Part shown: one piece after another, positions 8,901 through 13,795 of the stretch | How the letters are laid out: the number at the start of each line of letters is the position of its first letter | Numbering within the stretch: position 1 is the stretch's first letter | DNA from: CAZHZT01 sp964537285 | Lineage (GTDB): Bacteria; Bacteroidota; Bacteroidia; Chitinophagales; Saprospiraceae | Direction: 5' to 3' | Length of the DNA stretch: 17,474 nt | Assembly: GCA_964537285.1 (NCBI GenBank) | Contig: CAZHZT010000125.1 | Coordinates: 1-17,474 of the forward strand | The notes under the pieces: model-generated | Database searches by the model: none | What the model saw: only the letters and a program-made list of their open reading frames with translations | What the model was told of the DNA's origin: nothing | Position numbers and translations under genes: made by a program

Positions 8901-9378
8901 TGGTAATGCCCGTCGTAGGCTTACCCTCCGGATCTCTTTTAGCCAGACAAAATTCAATTTGTGTATTGACACCCGTACCTTGATCATAATACCCCATATT
9001 GACAAAAGCCTCGTTAAGGTGATCAATACCTTGTAATACCTGAGCATCCGAAATATTTTCATTGCCGTTATTATGAATGATGTGCACCACTACCGGAAGC
9101 GTATAATCGGCAGCCAGTGATTCACTTTCATGATTATGCTGATGAATAAAATCAGCATACTGTTTTTCTAAAGACTCGTGTAGCTGTTTATAAGCTGGAT
9201 TATGAGTCATCTGTTGGTTATGCAGCCAATCAATCGCACAGTAAGGGTTTTCAGTAATTTCATTATAAGTTGGAGTATCCAGCTCGGAAGTAATTGGAAT
9301 AGCAAAGTGTTGGAATAAATAGAATGCAGGGAATGAAACAGTGATAATAAAAAAGGTTTTTAGTAATGTGTGCATCAT
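2953..9378 (-). CDS. Giant secreted M43 metalloprotease-adhesin, T9SS type B cargo
   Basis: This 2141-residue protein has an N-terminal hydrophobic signal (about 4-25). Domains in order: a pappalysin-type M43 metalloprotease with zinc motif HEMGHYLGLYH (242-252) and Met-turn NYMDYG (309-314); a PKD domain (about 353-433); a right-handed beta-helix/pectin-lyase-like region (about 437-790); an Ig-like segment (about 800-865); a Cys/Asp-rich CGNGIDDDGDGLVDC motif (from 875); and FG-GAP/VCBS calcium loops of DxDxDG type (from DVDNDG at 942 to DVDLDG at 1313). After these come a CARDB-like stretch (about 1385-1500), several Ig/PKD-like modules, SprB-like repeats (GGVPPYQYAWS near 1841), and a gliding-motility-associated CHU_C/T9SS type B sorting domain (2049-2141; LIPNVFTPNGDGVND, FDRWGELVFES). 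It should be exported by Sec, passed through the T9SS and released or anchored outside. The protease motifs look intact. The substrate is unknown; processing of itself or of surface polymers and proteins is possible. Start: two adjacent ATGs at 9378 and 9375. Confidence 0.93.
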   Translation of the reverse strand: MMHTLLKTFFIITVSFPAFYLFQHFAIPITSELDTPTYNEITENPYCAIDWLHNQQMTHNPAYKQLHESLEKQYADFIHQHNHESESLAADYTLPVVVHIIHNNGNENISDAQVLQGIDHLNEAFVNMGYYDQGTGVNTQIEFCLAKRDPEGKPTTGITRDVSSLTEMVLETDDITVKDLNRWDPTQYINIWLVREICSASIGCGVAGYAFFPTSYGQPEDGIMVEAQWFGSSQAQSTIPIHEMGHYLGLYHTFQGGCTNNDCLVDGDRVCDTPPDQTTAPVPCNGNVNSCSTDANSGFPSDQDDMFWNYMDYGDYNCYSAFTQGQTDRMTFFINGIRSSLLDSDACMDPCPNPIALSVTPGDTLIDEGESLDFINTTTGATTFEWAVNGVVESNMQNFSYNFASGGSYEVSLTASNGDPNCTITQIINVVVIGCIGNAYVSNDIGVDAPGCGAPGSPCNTIQYALDSIVCPGDTVFILSGTYSLPSGTDPLTPIARIPQNYSVTFFGVEDNGPVIIDGQNERRGFQHYYVNSSCVDSSPENGINTNMSMNFAHLTIQNCYYEAGLCGSVFNAFGAGIQLLNKNNSQLNVDIRDCRFENNFLDDPSTANNNGRSASGAAVYVNGRLGNAAPAATAASLYIDGCAFISNACDQRDNGGHGGAVYAINLDSAQILNSYFCENSVFSTNSDSGDLNHDRNAGGAVLFYDTYNAAGPGHQYFIDNCIFVGNSATTEDGANFVDQSEGGAVFLTRGDVLSNTTTASVTISNSAFFNNFIETGIEHVDANSGTLNTALNNVFEDYFALNIVDDSLSLCSGGELSVNEVVPQAEYEWNTGDTGPSILVDTDGLYAVTITLGGCMESDSIYVELISCDSSEICGNGIDDDGDGLVDCYDPDCCEDCDEFYFNTCPDACLADSIIGPFDMVLEWAATGESYHEYGVPIVGDVDNDGIPEVIARKGPHSNLVLANKDLIVYDGQTGAVEDVIITPYMFYFNGGVAIGDLDGNGFGEIVIQASTESNAAADRRKLFCYEYDGSNYVQKWVSDVPAGYNNGNEAWSCNLADFNGDGVGEVYLLNQIFDGLTGELLLAGGAANAIGSSLTGITPDRQGFTVAVDILPDGFCPNCEGLELVAGNQIYSVHIDPANSANNQISVEIELNEGDGPTSIADFDKDGDLDVIVSGAAAAPGQVYVYVWDGQTTGIIATSPSISTSAEKSISLPNVADFDGDGLPEIGIASPNNYWVFEQNGTNLSTLWNISTTDNSGRTGSTVFDFNSDGEYEVVYRTQNNLVVIEGSTGVVLSQIPCTSGTGVEYPVTVDVDLDGQTEVLCGCGTELRAYRSGVTPWVSARPVWNQLSYFNVNINDDLSIPIQQQQHHIVGDSIEMNNFLVQYADPEFKVPDAVLSIDVIDCTVSSLLVEVQVCNEGDNPIPAGTPLTVYNGDPTAGPALDLFTVPLPVAIPKDSCLSIVQNLPPLYFTPVFGVINDDGSLSTPFDLETDFPPTELLECNYLNNIDSFLVEEPAIELDLEPDIVICDNGVAVLNAGSGFKYYKWQDGSSDSTYTVFEPGTYWVEVEDGCSVKTDTIVVGLDSTTVLDLGPDIFLCGSDSALISIDGFDEYQWIPSDFLDCDTCPTVVSNPPDSVTYVVIASTFDGCFSVDTIKVMRVLGAFVSIDTSICEGESFTFGGVTYNESIMVEDTVTLSNGCDSVTALDLTVLPVDTTLIDTPVCLGNVFDYIGIPIPPGETQSFQFQASSGCDSFVIVNVIPLDTFATFEEINICAGDSALIFGNFETELGVYSQTEPSVDNGCDSTSYITLNVGAAILIDISSTPSCAESASGSITTDVAGGVPPYQYAWSIPGETGPEVIDISEGNYTLTVTDADGCSIETSVEVGLVLSPDWFLDAQDISCAGLSDGEITAFSGGNNLLFSLDGSNFTADTVFSNLSAGVYDVFAQDSLGCIYSMAVDVVEPVDWSVIVSADTTLELGQSYEIDVNTNVPGVPEVEWIPSETLSCDDCLEPIASPTETTTYLITVTDPFGCVDTASITINIIVVCNEERLLIPNVFTPNGDGVNDHFEIVNKDGAEEITSFLIFDRWGELVFESTGRDARWDGTFKGKDMPTDVFVYLIEFLCPNGERGQASGDITLIR

Positions 9379-9436
9379 TAATGAAACGTTTGTTATTAAT
9401 TAATATGGGGCATGTTAAGTGTAAAAATTGACTTAC

Positions 9437-9499
9437 AGCATCTGTTATTAGCTATTGTGACAACATGAAGTTCCTTAAAATTCGGGATGACTCATGTTT
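9437..9499 (+). repeat. Dispersed repeat A, half copy 2
   Basis: It matches 167-229 at 56 of 63 positions, all differences being transitions. The segment AAAATTCGGGATGACTCAT is identical to the centre and right arm of the palindrome at 2126-2155. The last six bases overlap the start of the repeat B copy. Confidence 0.8.
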
Positions 9500-9545
9500 A
9501 AGCGCTTTCTAAATTAATTTCGACCAAATAAAATCATCTAGAACC
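9494..9545 (+). repeat. Dispersed repeat B, half copy
   Basis: AAATTAATTTCGACC followed by AAATAAAATCATCTAGAACC (9511-9545) matches 10911-10945 at 33 of 35 positions. Weaker similarity extends left to 9494 (CATGTTTAAGCGCTTTCT against CAGCTTTGAGGGCTTCCC). Here only one arm is present: no reverse complement lies nearby. At 10841-10934 the same sequence forms the right arm of a perfect palindrome. Confidence 0.75.
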
Positions 9546-9709
9546 TTTCTACTAAATTAATCGAATTTCTATAACTAAAAAACCCTGCCAAGATAGTATT
9601 TGCTGCCTGAGAAAAAATATTATTTTGAGATGGTTTAATAAATCAGCTACAGAACAAAATGACTTAAATATTTAACCAGCGATTTTTAGTTAAAAACAAC
9701 CCATACCTC

Positions 9710-10585
9710 ATGCAAAAATCTACTCTGATTCTTTGGTGTTTCTTTTTAATCACTGCTTTTACGGCATGCAATGATGATGAGGAAGAACAAACCACTTCTC
9801 CGATTCTTGACAAATTGGAAGCCATTCTCGATGAGCTGGCAACAAGGTTCCAGCAAATGCCCGAAGCGCAGGTTTCTATTAGTCGCGACCAAAGCGTGCT
9901 TGCCCAGTATATTAATCAAACAGACAAATACCCGCACTCTATCCTTGGGGATGAGCTTGAAGCTACCGGACTGGTAGCCGTCTACGACGAACAATTCTAT
10001 ACCTTAGAGCTCTCTGAAAATTATGTATTCGAGGACATTCGCCCTCGCCTGTACGATGTCGATAGAGATGGCATGCTTGAAATTATCTGTATCCGAACGG
10101 AAGTCAACGGTGGAGCAGGAATTGTAATATATAAATTGCTGCAGGAGCAATTAAAAGAATTCGCCTTTGTACCGGTGATCGGAAAGCGCTTCCGCTGGTT
10201 GAACATTGCCGCTATTGATGATCTGGATAATGATGGTACCGTAGAACTGGCCTGGATAGAAACACCACACATCGGAGGCAAACTCAAAGTAGCCAAAATT
10301 GAAGCCGGTGAAATGGAAATTCTCGATCAAGCTTCACTATACAGCAACCATGGGGTTGGGAAAACCAACCTCTGCCTTTCAGTAGTTACAGAGGCAAACG
10401 GCTCTAAATTACTTTATGTTCCCAATCAATTGCGCAATAAAATAGTAGGTTTCTCGCTGATCAATAATACATTGTCCATTCAGGAAGAGATTGAAGGTGA
10501 AGTCAATTTTTCCATTCCATTAGAGCAACAGTATGACTTTGAAAATATCGTAAGGGAAGAAGATAATTGTATTTATATAGATTAA
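9710..10585 (+). CDS. FG-GAP-like lipoprotein, probably surface-exposed
   Basis: This 291-residue protein has a lipoprotein signal peptide with lipobox FTAC, Cys20 being the lipidated residue. The residues after it, NDDEEE, form an acidic cluster like the Bacteroidota lipoprotein export signal, which suggests display on the outer face of the outer membrane. Two calcium-loop motifs of the FG-GAP/VCBS type are visible: DVDRDG (116-121) followed by MLEI, and DDLDNDG (170-176) followed by TVEL. They are about 55 residues apart, as in a small beta-propeller-like repeat. The rest shows no enzyme motif. It is divergent from the giant T9SS gene, which carries the same kind of repeats, and lies upstream of the XrtN pair but separated from it by about 480 bp of hairpins, so co-transcription is unlikely. 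Its function is unknown. Confidence 0.7.
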   Translation: MQKSTLILWCFFLITAFTACNDDEEEQTTSPILDKLEAILDELATRFQQMPEAQVSISRDQSVLAQYINQTDKYPHSILGDELEATGLVAVYDEQFYTLELSENYVFEDIRPRLYDVDRDGMLEIICIRTEVNGGAGIVIYKLLQEQLKEFAFVPVIGKRFRWLNIAAIDDLDNDGTVELAWIETPHIGGKLKVAKIEAGEMEILDQASLYSNHGVGKTNLCLSVVTEANGSKLLYVPNQLRNKIVGFSLINNTLSIQEEIEGEVNFSIPLEQQYDFENIVREEDNCIYID

Positions 10586-10603
10586 ATACTCGACCTAGCT
10601 AAA

Positions 10604-10750
10604 GGCTCAATGCCGTCAATATAAGCTCTTTATAACCCGGCCGGTTTAGCCCCTTTGTTATGGGCTAAAGCCATGATAAACCTTAGCACTATACCTGGCG
10701 CTAAAGCGCCAGGCAAAGAAAAAGCTTAATTTGATGACATTGAGTTAAAG
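10604..10750. repeat. Cluster of nested intergenic hairpins
   Basis: Three pairings are nested. The outer pair is CTCAATGCCGTCAA (10606-10619) with TTGATGACATTGAG (10731-10744), two mismatches. Inside are TTTAGCCC / GGGCTAAA (10645-10652 / 10662-10669) and CCTGGCGCT / AGCGCCAGG (10694-10702 / 10705-10713), both perfect. The arrangement is a cruciform-like three-stem fold with no coding potential. It lies just after the lipoprotein gene at 9710. Function unknown; it may be a repetitive extragenic element. Confidence 0.6.
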
Positions 10751-10758
10751 CCTCCCAA

Positions 10759-10790
10759 AGGCGTTCGGGACAAGTTACGCCTGCTTTTTT
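10759..10790 (+). terminator. Probable intrinsic terminator
   Basis: AGGCGT (10759-10764) pairs with ACGCCT (10777-10782) around a 12-nt loop and is followed by GCTTTTTT. It is a short GC-rich stem with a T6 run, suitable for ending the 9710 lipoprotein transcript. The stem is only 6 bp, so confidence is moderate. Confidence 0.5.
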
Positions 10791-10840
10791 GCCTTGCCTA
10801 AAATAAAATTTGGCCAATTCCCCTCCATCAGCACGGGCGC

Positions 10841-10945
10841 ATTTCATTTTGTCGAAATTAATTTGGGAAGCCCTCAAAGCTGGCCTAACGGCCAGCTTTG
10901 AGGGCTTCCCAAATTAATTTCGACAAAATGAAATCATCTAGAACC
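10841..10945. repeat. 94-bp perfect palindrome, palindromised repeat B
   Basis: The left arm 10841-10885 and right arm 10890-10934 are perfect 45-bp reverse complements around a 4-nt TAAC loop (GCTGGCC TAAC GGCCAGC). The right arm plus the following ATCTAGAACC (to 10945) is the same sequence as the single-armed repeat B at 9494-9545. No ORF overlaps it and no T-run follows. It lies about 125 bp before the XrtN substrate gene. Confidence 0.85.
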
Positions 10946-11068
10946 ATCCATTTAATCCTGCTCAATCCGAGTATTAAAAAAAAATATCCGCCCTTCCACA
11001 ATAAGCACAAAATTCAGGCGTATAATTTTTAACTTTATTTTTTAAAGTACTTTATCAAAACACATAAA

Positions 11069-13597
11069 ATGAACGCTTCACTAAACCTTCTGTTCCAAAA
11101 TGTCTATATAAAAACAGGCATAAGTTTTCTAGTTGTTTCTTTTTTGATATTCGCGGGGACCATGAATGTGTACCGCACAAATAATGATCTTTATACATCC
11201 ATTTTTTTCATAAACTACTTACTGGTTTTTTTCTATTTCCTGGTAACCTTAGTGAAAAACAAGCAAGAAACCGGGCGTACTTTCAGATTCTCTAATTACA
11301 CCCAAAATATTATTTTACTTCAGCTTTTCAATATAAGTGCCTATGCCCTGAACCGCAGCATACCCGTATTTGATATTTCGGCCCCTTGGGTGATTGGCTT
11401 TTTATTATTGTCCAATGGTTTATTGATAATTCATGCGTTCAGACAAAGCTACTCCAATACCTGGCTAAGTCATCTCATCGTTGCGGTTGCGAATCTGGGC
11501 ATATTATTCCACTTTTACGAGAGCATTTATGTTATGCCTGTTTATCCGTATGGGGTAATAGGGTTTTGGCTTTTTGGCATCCCCTTGCATATTTTTGTTC
11601 CGCCCTTATATTTAGTCACTTTTATTTTAGTGGTTCGAAAATTTTTAAAAAAATCACCACAATTCTGGGCAACCACTGCTATAACATGGGTAGTAAGCCT
11701 GGGAATTATCACCTATGTTTGCTTTCGCTTCCAGCATATCAATCAAGTAGCCGCAGAAAGCTTTCATTATTCTCAAAGGCCCTACGAGGATGCAAGCCTG
11801 CCTGCCTGGGTTAAAGTAAGCCAAAAACTATCCAATGACTGGGTCACAGAAAGGGCGATGAAATGCGGCATAGAATACGCTGATGGGACTACTCTATTTT
11901 CATTCAACGGATTCAGGTTAAATGAACGGATCAAGCACGACCCTCTGGTTGTGATTGCATCTTTTTTTTCGAATAGCCTGGATATACCTTTCAGAGATAG
12001 AGTCAAAATCGTACGCTATCTTTTCGATGGTCGACATAAAACTGAGCGAAAGCTGTGGAGCGGAGAGAATTTATCCACTTCGGATATAGTCACCAATGTT
12101 CAATTATTTCCACAATACCGATTGGCTTACACTGAAAAAACGTTCAAAATCAAAAATGCCAATATCGGAAGATCCCGGAATCAGCAAGAGGCATTGTACA
12201 CTTTCTATTTACCAGAAGCCTCTGTAGTGACTTCCGCTGCTCTTTGGGTAAATGGAGAAGAAAGACCTGCGTACCTAACTACAAAAGCAAAGGCAGATAG
12301 CGCTTACAAAACCATTGTTGGTGTAGAGGTGCGAGATCCACTATTAATTCACTGGCAGGAAGGTAATCGAGTCACTGCTCGTATTTTTCCATGCACCCCG
12401 ACAGAAGACAGCCAGTTCAAAATTGGGGTTACCACTCCATTGAAAAAGCAAGGAGATCGGCTGGTGTATGAAAATATCGATTTCGAGGGGCCTTACTGGA
12501 AAGGTGCAAAGGAAAGTATCAATGTGGTCACTGAAGGGCCACTAGAAAATATTTCTACCCCCTATTCCTTCAAAGGAGATGGTCTGAATTACACTTATTT
12601 TGGCCGTTATAAATCGGATTGGTACCTCGAATTTGATGAAGTGCCTTTGGCGCAGGATTATTTCAGTTTTAATGGTAAATCTTATCAATTGAGTCCGATT
12701 GAAAATAAGGACCTTCCCTTTGAAGCCGGAAAGGTCTATTTGAACATTGATCGCTCCTGGGATAAGAAGACGTTTAATGCTTTATGGGAAGCAATAAAAG
12801 ACAAAGAAGTGTTTGTCTTTTCCAACAATCGATTAGCTTCTGTGACAGAATCCAATCGTAAGGCATTATTCAGACAATTAAGACGTCAGCGCTTTCATCT
12901 CTTTCCTTTTCACAAAATCGATGCATCAGATCAAGTATTAGTCATTACTAAAGGAGAAAAACTAACCCCTACCCTGAGTGATATAAAGGAGTCCGCGTTC
13001 AATCAAACGTTGAGTACCTTTTTTAAAGAAAAAGATTATCCTGTCAAAGTATATAATATGGGAGATGGCCTTTCTCCCTATTTGAAAACGCTGAAGGAGT
13101 TCCGTTCGATACAATTGGTCAATGGCTCTTTAGACAACCTTCTAAGTCATTTACGATCCGGTACTTTTCCTTCCCATGAGGAAAGTGATGCCCGGATTTT
13201 AAACCAATACGCTGGTTTTCAAATGAGCGAAACTATAGGTACTCCTGATAATTCATCTACTGCCCCTGATCATCTCATGCGCCTTTTTATCTACAACAAA
13301 ATTCTGAGAAAGGTAGGAAAAAATCATTTTTATCAAAAGGCCCTGGAAGAAGAATGGATCGCAGCTGCTCAGGAAGCCCATGTACTTACTCCGGTTTCAA
13401 GTTTGATTGTGCTGGAAACGCAGAAAGATTATGATCGATTTGATATAAAAAAGAGTAAAAACAGCCTTCAAAATGCATCTATTAAAAATTCGGGTGCAGT
13501 ACCCGAACCTCACGAGTGGTTGTTGATCATTCTGGCTATCTTTGCGACCATAATACTATATTTAAAAGGATCCAGGAAAGCTAAGTCGTCAATTTAA
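11069..13597 (+). CDS. XrtN-system VIT domain protein with PEP-CTERM-like tail
   Basis: This 842-residue membrane protein has about 215 N-terminal residues rich in hydrophobic segments (roughly 13-30, 38-60, 104-125, 134-150, 160-195, 205-222). A VIT (vault/inter-alpha-trypsin) domain follows (about 350-460; EALYTFYLPEA at 374-384, and the ADSAYKTIV segment). A region after it looks like a degenerate von Willebrand A fold: NIDRSWD has D561, S563 and D565 where MIDAS has DxSxS. The C-terminus is a sorting signal: VPEP (811-814), a transmembrane stretch (about 817-832), then basic KGSRKAK. This is the PEP-CTERM layout recognised by exosortases, and the exosortase gene follows 198 bp downstream. 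From known families it fits the XrtN-system VIT protein, the presumed dedicated substrate of exosortase N. Its physiological role is unknown. Confidence 0.88.
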   Translation: MNASLNLLFQNVYIKTGISFLVVSFLIFAGTMNVYRTNNDLYTSIFFINYLLVFFYFLVTLVKNKQETGRTFRFSNYTQNIILLQLFNISAYALNRSIPVFDISAPWVIGFLLLSNGLLIIHAFRQSYSNTWLSHLIVAVANLGILFHFYESIYVMPVYPYGVIGFWLFGIPLHIFVPPLYLVTFILVVRKFLKKSPQFWATTAITWVVSLGIITYVCFRFQHINQVAAESFHYSQRPYEDASLPAWVKVSQKLSNDWVTERAMKCGIEYADGTTLFSFNGFRLNERIKHDPLVVIASFFSNSLDIPFRDRVKIVRYLFDGRHKTERKLWSGENLSTSDIVTNVQLFPQYRLAYTEKTFKIKNANIGRSRNQQEALYTFYLPEASVVTSAALWVNGEERPAYLTTKAKADSAYKTIVGVEVRDPLLIHWQEGNRVTARIFPCTPTEDSQFKIGVTTPLKKQGDRLVYENIDFEGPYWKGAKESINVVTEGPLENISTPYSFKGDGLNYTYFGRYKSDWYLEFDEVPLAQDYFSFNGKSYQLSPIENKDLPFEAGKVYLNIDRSWDKKTFNALWEAIKDKEVFVFSNNRLASVTESNRKALFRQLRRQRFHLFPFHKIDASDQVLVITKGEKLTPTLSDIKESAFNQTLSTFFKEKDYPVKVYNMGDGLSPYLKTLKEFRSIQLVNGSLDNLLSHLRSGTFPSHEESDARILNQYAGFQMSETIGTPDNSSTAPDHLMRLFIYNKILRKVGKNHFYQKALEEEWIAAAQEAHVLTPVSSLIVLETQKDYDRFDIKKSKNSLQNASIKNSGAVPEPHEWLLIILAIFATIILYLKGSRKAKSSI

Positions 13598-13613
13598 AAA
13601 GCGAAGATGTTTA

Positions 13614-13747
13614 ATCAATTCAGTTCTTTGACATAATTGTGGAAAATGGAACTTCAAAATGATAACCCTTTCAGCCACAAGGGCATTCAAGGGTTATCAT
13701 TTTGAAGTTCCACACAATTTGTCAAAGAACGATCAATTCAGTTCTTT
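13614..13747. repeat. Inverted repeat flanked by 16-bp direct repeats
   Basis: A 23-bp perfect core pair (13648-13670 / 13689-13711, GGAACTTCAAAATG...) and an outer 11-bp pair GTTCTTTGACA / TGTCAAAGAAC (13623-13633 / 13720-13730) form a hairpin with an 18-nt loop. ATCAATTCAGTTCTTT occurs directly repeated at 13614-13629 and 13732-13747, flanking and partly overlapping the hairpin ends. The shape recalls a small non-autonomous mobile element with a target duplication, or an inverted-duplication by-product. It separates the XrtN substrate and enzyme genes. There is no T-run, so it is not an obvious terminator. Confidence 0.75.
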
Positions 13748-13795
13748 AGGGCAATGAACTACTTTTCAAATAAATACAACCCATAAATAAGCTTT

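Larger units (their letters stand above)
9379..9709. other. Divergent intergenic region with two dispersed repeats
   Basis: This 331-bp gap separates the minus-strand giant gene from the plus-strand lipoprotein gene and must hold both promoters. Its middle is taken up by repeat A copy 2 (9437-9499) and the repeat B half copy (9494-9545), which overlap head to tail. The rest is AT-rich. I see no convincing -7/-33 pair on either strand and no ORF. Confidence 0.6.

Noticed and set aside
11386..11814. 142-codon plus-strand frame inside the VIT protein gene
   Set aside because: It overlaps the membrane part of the VIT protein in another frame. Its hydrophobic character follows from the coding sequence of the real gene.
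13614..13747. Insertion sequence or CRISPR-like array
   Set aside because: There is no transposase ORF and the unit is not repeated in tandem. It is kept only as an inverted repeat with flanking direct repeats.
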